This document shows, in pieces, positions 44,301 to 52,313 of a stretch of 64,000 bases of DNA. The DNA comes from a virus. The stretch spans positions 24,587 to 88,586 of IMG/VR virus record IMGVR_UViG_3300023184_003179. One strand, 5' to 3'. The stretch's first letter is position 1. Every line of letters starts with the position of its first letter. Both the position numbers and the translations under genes were made by a program. The notes below the pieces were generated by a model that saw only the letters and a list, made by a program, of their open reading frames with translations, was not told where the DNA came from and made no database searches.

Positions 44301-44838
44301 CTTCTATTCCATTAGATCCTTCAATAATTTTTATTTTTATAAGTATTCTTAATTGTGCATTAATATTAGGTATCTCAAAAGTTTCAGAAATAAATCCCCA
44401 GTTTTGATATAAAGAGTTAGTAAAAGTTTTTAAATTTTGAACAACTTCAGATGTATCTGGATCTGTATATTCATAGCCAATAGAAACTGTTTGTAAAAAT
44501 ATACTATTAGAATAAAAATATGTTCCAACGCAAAAAGTTCCAAGTTCTTGTTTTAAGTCTTGGAAGTTTATTAAGTCTGGACTCCAAAGAGAAATTTCTG
44601 AAGATGGACCAATTGGCACATCGCCATAGATTAATGTAGTATAACTGTTTTGAAATGGTGCATCGGCTGGTGTTGCCATTGGAGTACTTCCTCCATTGGT
44701 GCCGTTCCACAACAAACCAATATTTCTTTGTTCTTCAGTTATTAAACTTTTATAGTCAACTTTATCGTCTAATGCCCATAGAACAACTGGGTGTTCTGAA
44801 TATATCTTTTCTGCATATAAATTTGATGGATTAGACAT
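41374..44838 (-). CDS. Large LamG-like structural protein
   Basis: A 1154-residue, beta-rich protein of the type seen as minor tail or decoration proteins in actinophages. The block YTIEFWARINANTSMP then RPMLIHIRLIRNSASLLVNG is a LamG/concanavalin-like lectin fold. A similar element recurs at the C-terminal part (GIEIRGELNILENRG; KFYLQANSSIGDRG). It contains many Asn/Ser/Tyr residues, no signal peptide and no enzymatic motif. Such domains often bind glycans on the host surface. Its place between ribonucleotide reductase and portal is unusual. It has its own TGC-TATAAT promoter and an AGGAGA ribosome site. Confidence 0.75.
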   Translation of the reverse strand: MSNPSNLYAEKIYSEHPVVLWALDDKVDYKSLITEEQRNIGLLWNGTNGGSTPMATPADAPFQNSYTTLIYGDVPIGPSSEISLWSPDLINFQDLKQELGTFCVGTYFYSNSIFLQTVSIGYEYTDPDTSEVVQNLKTFTNSLYQNWGFISETFEIPNINAQLRILIKIKIIEGSNGIEDNEFYFNGITIGQLNEEFNTSSLGIMPITVPGSVSLYGGSSAVEAQAYGIAEDTAYYIANNGLKCKNSGIPLVYGASGVTKLEPNQGASLIIPGKGFLNKKGQYNDYTIEFWARINANTSMPLKIFGPISSDDGLYIESGFLTLVIGDQFASHFVGEWFRPMLIHIRLIRNSASLLVNGEEVFSLSLNTANLNLPDELDAFGDNQDWLGFYAYANIYPFELDCVAIYSYHVPVTVAKRRWVYGQGVISPEGINSAYSGTTAFIDYPFANYTANYNYPDFAKWDQGSFDNLSTTQTSLRTPEYSLPEIFIGTKTLKELYDDNQLIQDNESGPVIDNKFLSFRPNNTWNSVDSYINFPRLNILSSQVESFYAVFSSHNLSSEEILVKIYNPLNSDYFTIVKDADEIKYSLTYNGTSELLFTSDPISSNTLFSIGFNIKTLIDNFGNNVPAFFGNQNILKMYVAGDESGDYSFTGRLYSFGLSTALNSSKILNNFNSSGIVLIDNGQELIDHTASYTLLPSEAYQKYFLDIGVSGYWQDYLPLSYFGQFVENAQGEKFYDLDFLQFNLGYPTTSELLEDSGSMQMYYDTTGAQIKSYVTFQYLINGANIPTDFVNQETPNEYKIIDVSNYENWETTRFEVLNNSLIYPIKTVDFNELAIVYSLEFNSRGILTKPILLNRLQLASQALNDNSLNTIGTRFGVDLVPYKKNGIYYSYKSKNPFSIYKESTPYLYLTKNSGIEIRGELNILENRGLSLPINKELSTSYRVSAMQLWTKYDQDTFPQIPTELFEINHKNGSIKFYLQANSSIGDRGKIFALNENGLEYNGLSFYLNGNLVREPVLSIKEWSTIGISFLTPLNFDSYLGSINITGPAIFNNIAYYQASSLQEVESRTIRPWFKVLTDGVTVFDWQFWFNNFTWDGMLVIGSSQFYGINPTDIYKTYIGTNKIIVDDGEGLAYQPEKLKVYTEIEWSTTVSTPV

Positions 44839-44841
44839 TTT

Positions 44842-44864
44842 TCTCCTATTCCCCTATTATAGCA
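44842..44864 (-). promoter_or_regulatory. Promoter and ribosome site of the LamG-like gene
   Basis: Minus-strand TGC-TATAAT (44856-44864), then AGGAGA (44842-44847), just before ATG 44838. It lies in the 35-bp gap that follows the ribonucleotide reductase gene, so the LamG-like protein has its own transcription start. Confidence 0.6.
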
Positions 44865-44873
44865 GGGTAAGGA

Positions 44874-46907
44874 TTAATAAAGTTTAATCTCACAAGCATC
44901 TGTAGAGCAATACTTTTCAGATTCTGCGTCTAAATTATCTTTACCATCGTATATTGCAGACCAGTCAATCTTACCAATTGTTCCAACATAGGCGTTATAT
45001 TCTTCTCTTGTGATCTCTGTATATGGCTGTTGAGGATATGTTTTATTTCCCATTGGAAGAAATGATACTGCCTTTAACTGACCTTCATACATATTAAGTG
45101 CTGGAGCAACAAACTTTGTTTCCTCTTCCTTGTCAAATGATAATGTTACGGAAACACCATTATCTGACCAGTACTTCTGAGCAGTTGCTGCCAAACCAAT
45201 TTTTTCAAATAGACTTACTTGTTTTTCAGAACGCTTATGTCCTGATGCAACTGGGAAATAAACTACTGATGTATTTGCTGATACTAGGTCATCTTCAATT
45301 TTATACCCTGCTGCTTTAAATAAATGAAGCATTGGATCTGTATTGCCAAAACGAATAGCACGAAGATAAAACTCTCCTCCAGGTCCCCAGTGAACTCCAG
45401 GAGTTGCACCAGAAAGAAGTGACACAGAACCTGATGGCTTAACAGTAGTTACACGAACTGATTCACGAACACAAAGCCATTCTGAATATGAATGATCATA
45501 TTTACGAATTGTATTATATCCTTCGTCCATCCATTCACGAATAACTGGAAGACCATGTTCATCTGCAAATGCTGCAATGCCTGTAAGAGATGTTCCAATA
45601 CGACGATTGCGTTGCATAATTCCATTTGTCTGTTGCCAGTGTGTTGGCATTAAAGTTACAGTCTTTCCATATAGATATGCAAACTTTAATGTCTTTAAAA
45701 AATCTTCTTTTGATTCATGACGGTTAAGGTGTACTTCAACTAACGTACATAATTCGTATGATTCTAATGGTTGTTCTGCACAAGGATTAAATCCCATAAT
45801 GCGTGAGTCTTTGTAATCTGGAGCATCTGCAAGACGACCATAACTACGAGCAACATCTAACCAGATAAATCCTGGCTCTCCGTTATCTGCAATTAAATCT
45901 ACATAATCTTCATACTTAGTTCCAACCTCAGCAGAAATAGAGTTGTTAGACATCCATGCCCAACCTGGTTTTTCTGGATCGTATGAGTTACGTTCTGGAA
46001 ATACTTCTGGATTTTTTAAGTTAATAAATGTTTCATCACCTGGTGCTCCAAGAGCAAGAGTGGCAGAACGACGAACATTTCCAGAAACAACACATGTGCC
46101 AATAAGATTAACAATATCTACAATTGCACGAGAGTCAAGTGTTTCTCCTGCTCTAGAACCAATGACATTACGAATTCGTATATGGAGATCCATAAGTGGC
46201 TGTAGACCGCTTGCAACACCTCCAAACCCCTTAATTGGGGCACCTAGAGGTCTGATTAAACTATAGTCAAACTCTTGAATAGATTGATTTTGACGTAAAA
46301 ATGAGTTTAGAAGATATCTAACAGATTCAACCCATCCTTCACGAGTATCTGGAATTTCATAAGTAATTGATGGCTCAGTAGGTGCATAAATAGGTAAATT
46401 TTTATCATTTCCAACGGTATCAAACCCAACACCAATACCCAACATTAATGCATCCATTACCCATGCAAATAAAGCACCTGGATCATTACGATCAATGTCA
46501 CGAGTAGATACCATTGCACAATTTTGAAGGGATGCTGAATTGCGCTTTTCCATAGTCATGGGTGTACCAAATGCCCAAAGACCACGACCTGGTGGAGTCC
46601 ACTTTAGTTCAAACATTCTTTGAAAGGCTTCTTGTGCAGACTTTTGAGCCTTATTATCATTCCATGGTAGACGATTATCTTTAGCATGATTTTTTTGTAC
46701 TGAATACATACCTTCAATTACACGACGACAAACTTCGTGCCAGCGTTCTTTTGTTCCATTTTCTTTTATACGAGAATATGTGCGAATAAACGTAATCTCT
46801 CCCAAAGAGTTAGATCCTGCATCAGAAAAACCAAATGGGGCAGGAACTCCTGAATATTTTGTTACAAAATCTTCTGATAAACGAAAAGAAAAAACACTGT
46901 CAGACAT
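44874..46907 (-). CDS. nrdJ: Adenosylcobalamin-dependent ribonucleotide reductase (class II, monomeric)
   Basis: This 677-residue enzyme makes deoxynucleotides using B12 instead of a separate radical subunit. All expected cysteines are visible: C130 (LQNCAMVST), the thiyl C376 with E378 (NPCAEQ), C387 (YELCTL), and the C-terminal redox pair C667/C672 (CSTDAC). Numbering uses ATG 46907, which has GAGAGG 12 nt upstream; a TTG at 46919 is less likely. It needs neither nrdB nor nrdG, and none is seen. No B12 riboswitch motif is evident. Instead the leader has an inverted repeat at its 5' end. It is placed oddly among structural genes. Confidence 0.95.
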   Translation of the reverse strand: MSDSVFSFRLSEDFVTKYSGVPAPFGFSDAGSNSLGEITFIRTYSRIKENGTKERWHEVCRRVIEGMYSVQKNHAKDNRLPWNDNKAQKSAQEAFQRMFELKWTPPGRGLWAFGTPMTMEKRNSASLQNCAMVSTRDIDRNDPGALFAWVMDALMLGIGVGFDTVGNDKNLPIYAPTEPSITYEIPDTREGWVESVRYLLNSFLRQNQSIQEFDYSLIRPLGAPIKGFGGVASGLQPLMDLHIRIRNVIGSRAGETLDSRAIVDIVNLIGTCVVSGNVRRSATLALGAPGDETFINLKNPEVFPERNSYDPEKPGWAWMSNNSISAEVGTKYEDYVDLIADNGEPGFIWLDVARSYGRLADAPDYKDSRIMGFNPCAEQPLESYELCTLVEVHLNRHESKEDFLKTLKFAYLYGKTVTLMPTHWQQTNGIMQRNRRIGTSLTGIAAFADEHGLPVIREWMDEGYNTIRKYDHSYSEWLCVRESVRVTTVKPSGSVSLLSGATPGVHWGPGGEFYLRAIRFGNTDPMLHLFKAAGYKIEDDLVSANTSVVYFPVASGHKRSEKQVSLFEKIGLAATAQKYWSDNGVSVTLSFDKEEETKFVAPALNMYEGQLKAVSFLPMGNKTYPQQPYTEITREEYNAYVGTIGKIDWSAIYDGKDNLDAESEKYCSTDACEIKLY

Positions 46908-46940
46908 AGAATTTAACAACCTCTCAAATAAAAATAATGA

Positions 46941-46965
46941 AGTACTTTATGTTTTGCAAAGTACT
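46941..46965 (-). promoter_or_regulatory. 5'-terminal inverted repeat in reductase leader
   Basis: AGTACTTT (46941-46948) and AAAGTACT (46958-46965) form a perfect 8-bp inverted repeat with a 9-nt loop. It begins about where transcription would start from the TGC-TACAAT box. Another AAGTACTTTT lies at 47047-47056. It could be a transcript-stabilising 5' hairpin or an operator. Confidence 0.5.
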
Positions 46966-46970
46966 GTCTT

Positions 46971-46979
46971 ATTGTAGCA
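46971..46979 (-). promoter_or_regulatory. Extended -10 box of the ribonucleotide reductase gene
   Basis: Minus-strand TGC-TACAAT, one mismatch from TATAAT, about 64 nt upstream of ATG 46907. The predicted start of transcription is near 46964, at the edge of the inverted repeat. Confidence 0.5.
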
Positions 46980-47012
46980 CAAAATTTTTAAATAAAAAAA
47001 GTCATAATAAGC

Positions 47013-47041
47013 ACAAAACACCAACTATAAATGTATAGTTG
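47013..47041 (-). terminator. Terminator after the long tail fibre gene
   Basis: Minus-strand CAACTATA/TATAGTTG (47034-47041 with 47022-47029), 4-nt loop, followed by GTGTTTTG. It lies about 32 nt past the stop of the 973-residue fibre gene. AT-rich stem but perfect; moderately strong. Confidence 0.6.
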
Positions 47042-47072
47042 ATGTTAAGTACTTTTGTTTTATAAAAGTTAT

Positions 47073-49994
47073 TTATGCACCAATTAGCATGAACTCGCTA
47101 AATGCTGCTCCACCTGATGCAGCAGTTGCCCATTGAACACCAGTTCCAGTTGATTGCAAAACTTGACCAGATGTTCCTACTGAAGAATTTGCAGTAAGTG
47201 TTCCAGTAAGTGTAAGACCAGAAATTGTTGGGCTTGTTGCAAGAACATTAGATCCAGTACCAGTTATGGCATTAAATCCAACATATTCTGCATCCCAAGA
47301 AGCAGCAGTTGTTCCAGAAGAAAGTATTGAAGTAACCTTGATACTTGTTCCAGAAGGAATAGTAGCAATTGTATTAAGACCAGAAGACTGGACTGTTACT
47401 AGACCTGTGCTATTATTTTCAATAATATATCTAGTTCCAAGTGTCATTGTACTGGCAACTGGCATTACTACTGTTTGAGTAGTTGTACCAGTAAAGAGTT
47501 GTTGATTGTTGCTAGAGTTAGTAAGAGTAGTTGTACCAGCAGCAGTTGCTGTGGTTGTATATCCTAATTTAAAGTTATCAATTACTGGAAGAGATAGTGT
47601 AGGAGAAGTTGCAAACACTAATGATCCAGTACCAGTTTCATCAGATATAACTCCTGCAAGTTCTGAAGAAGAAGTTGCTGCAAATACTGAAAGTTTATCT
47701 GTTGTTACAGTTAAAGTTTTGCTTGTAGGAATAGTAGTTGAGTTAATAGTTAATCCAGCAATATTTGTAACTGTTGATCCAGATTCTATTGATGTTGAAC
47801 CAAGTGTTGGTGCTGAATATCCTGAAACTGTACCCCAAGAAAGAGTTCCAGATCCATCTGTTGTAAGATATTTTCCTGAGTTAGTTGCTTGTGCTGGAAG
47901 AAGTGCTGCTGCTGCTGTTGAGGCAGTAGTTGCTCCAGTACCACCATTTGCAATTGCAATAGTTGTACCAGTCCATGTACCAGAAGTAATTGTTCCTAAA
48001 GATGTAAGTGAAGATCCTGTAACTCCAGAACCAAGGGTTGATCCTGAAAGTACTGTTGTTCCATTAATCTCATAAACTTTGCCAGTTAGAAGATTCATAT
48101 TTTCTGATGAAGTCCAAGCATCTGTAGCATCTACCCAATTAAGAGTTTTATCAGTTGCACCCTTTAATGTTATACCGCCACCATCTGCTGTTACGTCTGT
48201 TGGTGATTCAATGTCTCCAAGTACAACATTCTTATCATCTACTGAAAGAGTAGTTGAGTTAATTGTTGTTGTAGTTCCATTTACTGTCAAATCTCCAGAA
48301 AGTGTAAGTGCTGCTGCTGAAACCGTACCAGTAAATGTTGGTGAGGCAATTGGAGCATAAGTTGTTGCAGCAGTTGCTGAAGCAAGTTTAGCATCTAGTG
48401 CTGTCTGTGTAGCAGTTGAAATAGGTTTTGCTGAATCTGCAGTATTATCTACTGATCCAAGGCCAACCATAGATTTAGTAACACCTGAAACTGTGCCAGT
48501 AAACGTAGGTGATGCTGTTGGTGCTTTAGCATCTATCTGAGTCTGAATTGCAGATGTTACTCCATCTAAATATCCAATTTCAGTATCTGAAACTCCAGTT
48601 ACTCTTAGTTGAATATTTGTTGTGTCTACTGTAATTGTATTGGTAGCGTCATTATATGTTAATCCAGTGCCTAACATTCCTCCAACTGCATCTTGTGCTG
48701 CTTCTGTAAAATCTGAAATTGTTGAGGCTGTTTGTGAGCCTGTGTGGTTTGCACGAGCAAGTGGGTCTGTTGCTAACTTAGATAAAGCAATTGCTGCTGA
48801 TGCATTAATGTCTTCATTCAAGATAGTTCCATTAGCAATCTTAGCAGAAGTAATTGCTGAATCTGCAATATCTGCTGTAGCAATAGTTCCATCTAGAATC
48901 ATTGTAGATGTAACAGTTCCTGATGGTAGTGTTACAGTACCTGTAAATGTTGGGGAAGCAAGAGGAGCCTTAAGGTCAAGGGCAGTTTGTGTTGCAGTAG
49001 ATACTGGCTTGTTGGCATCAGTTGTATTATCAACATTTGCTAAACCAACATCAGATTTTGTAATTCCAGTTGGTGTATTAATTACTGGAGACGTTAAAGT
49101 TTTATTTGTAAGGGTTTGTGTGTTTGTAGTTCCTACAACTGCACCTGTTGCTCCATGGGCCTCTGTAAGATTTCCATGTGTTGTAACATCTGATGTTAGT
49201 GCTACTGTTCCAGTTGTATCAGGGAATGTAATTGTTCTATCTGCAGTTGGATCAACTACAGTAAGTGTAGTTTCAAATGCATCAGCAGTAGTGCCTTCAA
49301 AAATTATTTGATTATTAACATTAATTGCATTACTATTAACTGTTGTTGTTGTTCCATTTACTGTTAAATTTCCAGAAAGTGTTAGATCTGCTGCATTTAC
49401 TGTACCTGTAAATGTAGGGGATGCAAGTGGTGCGTAAGTTGTAGATGCTGTTGAAGAAGCAAGTTTGGTATCAATTTGTGTTTGAATTGATGAAGTTACA
49501 CCATTTAGGTATCCAATTTCAGTATCTGAAACATCTGTAACACGAGCCTGAATTGCTGTTGTATCTACTGCTAAAGTTAATGTATTTGCTGCATCATTAT
49601 AAGTTTTTGTTATACCAGTTCCTGCAGTTAATGCATCATTAATTGCATCTTGTGATAGTTCTGCAATATCAGATGTTAAAGCAATTGTACCAGTAGCATT
49701 TGGAAGGGTGATTGTTCTGTCTGCAGTTGGATCTGTTACCTGAAGTGTAGTTTCATAAGAGTCTGCGGTAGCGCCTTCAAAAACAATGCTTGTACCAAAA
49801 GAAGGATTAACTGTAGAATTAGCATCAATAAAGTAGTCAAGGTCTATCCAGTGATTTGTACCATCACCAATCTTAAATTTATTAGTGTCTGACTCAAAAC
49901 CAATTTCACCAGCACTAAGAATTGGGCCACTGCCAGAGTTAGTAGATATCCACTGACTAGCAGTACCTCTACGCTGTTGCATTCTTGTTGCCAT
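47073..49994 (-). CDS. Long repeat-rich tail fibre
   Basis: A 973-residue fibre. Residues 1-60 (TRMQQRRGTASQW; ILSAGEIGFESDTNKFKIGDG) match the N-terminal module of major tropism determinant-type fibres, which attach to the tail. The long shaft is built of recurring modules: TADxxETTL...DPTADRTITLP...ALTSD, THGATGAV...NKTLTSP, and a LTVNGTTTTINST block, each found more than once here and again in the fibre at 50517. The C-terminus ends FMLIGA. It would trimerise and bind the host. Promoter (TGA-TATAAT at 50023-50031) and GAGGAG precede it. No reverse transcriptase of a diversity-generating element is visible. Confidence 0.85.
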   Translation of the reverse strand: MATRMQQRRGTASQWISTNSGSGPILSAGEIGFESDTNKFKIGDGTNHWIDLDYFIDANSTVNPSFGTSIVFEGATADSYETTLQVTDPTADRTITLPNATGTIALTSDIAELSQDAINDALTAGTGITKTYNDAANTLTLAVDTTAIQARVTDVSDTEIGYLNGVTSSIQTQIDTKLASSTASTTYAPLASPTFTGTVNAADLTLSGNLTVNGTTTTVNSNAINVNNQIIFEGTTADAFETTLTVVDPTADRTITFPDTTGTVALTSDVTTHGNLTEAHGATGAVVGTTNTQTLTNKTLTSPVINTPTGITKSDVGLANVDNTTDANKPVSTATQTALDLKAPLASPTFTGTVTLPSGTVTSTMILDGTIATADIADSAITSAKIANGTILNEDINASAAIALSKLATDPLARANHTGSQTASTISDFTEAAQDAVGGMLGTGLTYNDATNTITVDTTNIQLRVTGVSDTEIGYLDGVTSAIQTQIDAKAPTASPTFTGTVSGVTKSMVGLGSVDNTADSAKPISTATQTALDAKLASATAATTYAPIASPTFTGTVSAAALTLSGDLTVNGTTTTINSTTLSVDDKNVVLGDIESPTDVTADGGGITLKGATDKTLNWVDATDAWTSSENMNLLTGKVYEINGTTVLSGSTLGSGVTGSSLTSLGTITSGTWTGTTIAIANGGTGATTASTAAAALLPAQATNSGKYLTTDGSGTLSWGTVSGYSAPTLGSTSIESGSTVTNIAGLTINSTTIPTSKTLTVTTDKLSVFAATSSSELAGVISDETGTGSLVFATSPTLSLPVIDNFKLGYTTTATAAGTTTLTNSSNNQQLFTGTTTQTVVMPVASTMTLGTRYIIENNSTGLVTVQSSGLNTIATIPSGTSIKVTSILSSGTTAASWDAEYVGFNAITGTGSNVLATSPTISGLTLTGTLTANSSVGTSGQVLQSTGTGVQWATAASGGAAFSEFMLIGA
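49192..49310 (-). repeat. Fibre module A, copy 2 (long fibre)
   Basis: Encodes TTADAFETTL...DPTADRTITFP...ALTSD, a diverged copy of module A in the middle of the long fibre. Amino acids are better conserved than bases, so it is an old duplication. Confidence 0.65.
49668..49787 (-). repeat. Fibre module A, copy 1 (long fibre)
   Basis: Encodes a FEGATADSYETTL...DPTADRTITLP...ALTSD unit near the N-terminus of the long fibre. Equivalent units lie near 49192-49310 in the same gene and near 51466-51578 and 51925-52045 in the second fibre gene (approximate limits). Confidence 0.7.
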
Positions 49995-50001
49995 TTATAG
50001 T

Positions 50002-50031
50002 CTCCTCTTAGGTTTTAATAACATTATATCA
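50002..50031 (-). promoter_or_regulatory. Promoter and GAGGAG site of the long fibre gene
   Basis: Minus-strand TGA-TATAAT (50023-50031) then GAGGAG (50002-50007), 7 nt before ATG 49994. It lies in the short gap below the 153-residue fibre-related gene. Confidence 0.6.
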
Positions 50032-50036
50032 GGTAA

Positions 50037-50498
50037 TTAGTTAAAATTATCTATTGCTACTCCACCATTCCAGGTCATAGCCCATGAATTGAAATCATAG
50101 TAGCCTGCGTCCTGATCTGATGTAAACTGTGTATCATAAAATCCACCATCTTGATAAACACTAACAACTATTCCAGTTCCATCAATTGCTGTATCATGGA
50201 TATGTTGTTTTATGTCATATGAATCTGTTAATGTTGCAAATTCAACCCACGCTGAATTTATATAAATATTTAATCTGCCTGTGTCTGAATCTACATATGA
50301 TTGTCCTGCAACAGGAGATGCTGGAGCACTAGATGATGTAGAAAACTTGAAATTACTTAATGAAGTATCTACATATAATTTTGTTGTTGCATGTGTGTCT
50401 TGAGTAGGAGTGGCAACTGTAACAGTTCCTCCAAAAGTACCGCCTTGGGTTACATCTAGCCCATGCTTTACTTTAAAATCTCTGTTAGTAGTTGCCAC
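50037..50498 (-). CDS. Short tail-fibre-related protein
   Basis: A 153-residue protein starting at GTG 50498 after GAGGTCGGAAG. It begins TTNRDFKVKHGLDVTQGG, parallel to the start of the next fibre (TVTKDFRVKSGLVVEG), so the two share an N-terminal attachment segment. Later it has AGQSYVDSDTGRLNIYIN (a chaperone-/pilus-like beta motif common in fibres) and an aromatic C-terminus (YYDFNSWAMTWNGG). It may be a small companion tip or a duplicated fragment of the 593-residue fibre. It lies between the two large fibre genes. Confidence 0.65.
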   Translation of the reverse strand: MATTNRDFKVKHGLDVTQGGTFGGTVTVATPTQDTHATTKLYVDTSLSNFKFSTSSSAPASPVAGQSYVDSDTGRLNIYINSAWVEFATLTDSYDIKQHIHDTAIDGTGIVVSVYQDGGFYDTQFTSDQDAGYYDFNSWAMTWNGGVAIDNFN

Positions 50499-50516
50499 TT
50501 CCGACCTCTATTCTAA

Positions 50517-52298
50517 TTATGCTTCAATATAAATTTTGTGTACTTTAACAGCGGTATCTGCTGATGCACCAGTTACTTGAAGAAGAACATTTCCACCGCT
50601 GTAAACAGCGTTAGTTGTTCCTAGTTCAGCATTGCTGATTACATCTGCATATTCTGTTAAGTAAACGTTGTTTGCTCCATCAACTGTAACAAGTAACTCA
50701 ATTACTTCAATATCCCCACCTTTTTTCATTTGTACGATATATTTAGCGCTTGAGTATGTTGCTACTGCCCATGTATCAATTGTTGTTGCTGAAGTTGATG
50801 CTGTTGCTGTAGCAGTTCCAAGTAATGCATCTGCAAGTGTAATAGATCCACTAAGTTCAAGGCTTGAACCTGTTGCTGCTCCAATATTTGGAGTAACAAG
50901 AGTTGGTGTATTAGCAAATACTAGAGCACCAGTTCCTGTTTCATCAGATATGACTCCTGCTAGTTCTGAAGATGATGTTGCAGCAAGTGCTGAAATCTTA
51001 CTTGTTGTATAAACACCATTTGTTACTGTTGCAGCATTTCCTGTGTATTGTGTTGCTGATAGAACTTGTGTTCCATTAACTTTTAATACCTTACCAGAAG
51101 CAAGATCTAAGTGCTCAGAAGATGTCCATGAATCAGTTGCATCTATCCATGAAAATGTCTTGTCTGTAGTACCCTTAAGTGTAAGACCACCACCATCTGC
51201 GCCTGCATCTGTTGGAGTTGCTACTGAACCAAGTGTAAGGTTCTTGTCATCAACTGTGATTTCTGTTGAGTTAATTGTAGTTGTTGTACCGTTAACTGTT
51301 AGGTCCCCTGAAAGAACCAAAGATGTACCAGTTGCAGCACCAATGTTTGGTGTTACAAGTGTTGGGGTATCAGCAAAAACAAGTCCGCCAGTACCAGTCT
51401 CATCAGAGATTACTGTGCGAAGTTCTGCTGAAGATGTTGCTGCAAAAACATCCAACTTATTATTTGTAAGAGCAACAGTACCTGTAGCGTCTGGCAAAGT
51501 AATTGTACGATCAGCAGTAGGATTTGTTACTGTAAGAGTTGTCTCATTAGCATCTGCAGATGAACCTTCAAAAACAACGCTTGAGTCATTAAGTGTAAGA
51601 CCAGTTACTACTGGGCTTGTAAGTGTCTTATTTGTAAGTGTTTGAGTATTTGTTGTTCCAACTACAGCACCTGTTGCACCGTGTGTTTCTGTAAGACCTG
51701 CGTGTGTTGATACATATCCTGAAGCAGTTGATTCTGCTGCAGATTGTGCTGAAGATGCTGCACCATATGCATCATATGTGTTTGCAGTTACAGAAATTGC
51801 ACCTGTTGTATCGTTATATGAAAGACCAGTTCCAACTGAATTTCCAATTGCATCCTGTGCTCTTTCATCTGTAAAATATTTATTTGTTGAACCTTCTGAT
51901 AATCCATCTGTTGATGAAGGAATATCTGAAGTAAGTGCTACTGTACCAGTTGCGTTTGGAAGTGTTATTGTGCGATCTGCTGTTGGGTCAGTTACTGCAA
52001 GAGTTGTTTCGTATGCATCGGCTGTTGCACCTTCAAATACAATGCTTTCTCCAAATACACCAACTGCTTGTGGGGCAGCCCATTCAATGCCATTTGTTGC
52101 GCTTGAGTTTGCAGTAAGAATATATCCATTTGTTCCTGCTGCTAAACGAGTAACTGCATCATCTGCGCTACCTACAATTAAATCACCTTTAGCGTCTACA
52201 ACGCCTGCTGTGATTACGTTCTTTCCTGCAACGGTTGCTGTTGATCCTTCAACAACTAATCCCGATTTGACTCTAAAGTCTTTTGTTACTGTTGCCAT
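50517..52298 (-). CDS. Second repeat-rich tail fibre
   Basis: A 593-residue paralogue of the long fibre. It shares the modules ETTLAVTDPTADRTITLP, HGATGAVVGTTNTQTLTN and GDLTVNGTTTTINST with it, but its N-terminus (ATVTKDFRVKSGLVV) is different and resembles the 153-residue protein downstream. The order of repeated units differs between the two, as expected for modules that recombine. The C-terminus ends in strands (VKVHKIYIEA) rather than the FMLIGA end. The start, ATG 52298, has AAGGAGAT. Two related fibres suggest alternative or combined receptor binding. Confidence 0.82.
   Translation of the reverse strand: MATVTKDFRVKSGLVVEGSTATVAGKNVITAGVVDAKGDLIVGSADDAVTRLAAGTNGYILTANSSATNGIEWAAPQAVGVFGESIVFEGATADAYETTLAVTDPTADRTITLPNATGTVALTSDIPSSTDGLSEGSTNKYFTDERAQDAIGNSVGTGLSYNDTTGAISVTANTYDAYGAASSAQSAAESTASGYVSTHAGLTETHGATGAVVGTTNTQTLTNKTLTSPVVTGLTLNDSSVVFEGSSADANETTLTVTNPTADRTITLPDATGTVALTNNKLDVFAATSSAELRTVISDETGTGGLVFADTPTLVTPNIGAATGTSLVLSGDLTVNGTTTTINSTEITVDDKNLTLGSVATPTDAGADGGGLTLKGTTDKTFSWIDATDSWTSSEHLDLASGKVLKVNGTQVLSATQYTGNAATVTNGVYTTSKISALAATSSSELAGVISDETGTGALVFANTPTLVTPNIGAATGSSLELSGSITLADALLGTATATASTSATTIDTWAVATYSSAKYIVQMKKGGDIEVIELLVTVDGANNVYLTEYADVISNAELGTTNAVYSGGNVLLQVTGASADTAVKVHKIYIEA
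51105..51320 (-). repeat. Fibre module C copy in second fibre, pairs with 48090-48310
   Basis: Encodes LTVNGTTTTINST, DDKNLTLG, ADGGGLTLKG, WIDATDSWTSSE. The same order of blocks is encoded near 48090-48310 in the long fibre. It is the longest conserved stretch shared by the two fibre genes. Limits are approximate. Confidence 0.65.
51466..51578 (-). repeat. Fibre module A, copy 4 (second fibre)
   Basis: Encodes EGSSADANETTL...NPTADRTITLP...ALTNN in the second fibre. It is followed in protein order by a NKLDVFAATSSAEL unit that also appears in the long fibre. Confidence 0.6.
51925..52045 (-). repeat. Fibre module A, copy 3 (second fibre)
   Basis: Encodes EGATADAYETTL...DPTADRTITLP...ALTSD close to the start of the second fibre, nearly identical in protein to copy 1 of the long fibre. 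A natural spot for recombination between the fibres. Confidence 0.65.
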
Positions 52299-52313
52299 CT
52301 TATATCTCCTTGG

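Noticed and set aside
46907-47072. Cobalamin riboswitch upstream of the B12-dependent reductase
   Set aside because: The leader is only about 60 nt from the predicted start and no B12-box-like element or complex fold is visible.
47506-49311. Long plus-strand frames (189 and 229 residues) opposite the long fibre gene
   Set aside because: They are antisense to a repeat-rich Thr/Ala/Val-coding gene, repeat in the same places as its modules, and have no ribosome site or domain. They are composition shadows.
47073-49994. Diversity-generating retroelement linked to the tropism-determinant-like fibre
   Set aside because: The N-terminal module resembles such fibres, but no reverse transcriptase, template repeat or accessory gene is visible in the window.
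47073-52298. Regularly spaced repeats as a possible CRISPR array
   Set aside because: The repeats are coding, long, diverged and unevenly spaced, and belong to two fibre genes. No cas genes other than a lone Cas4-like nuclease are present.
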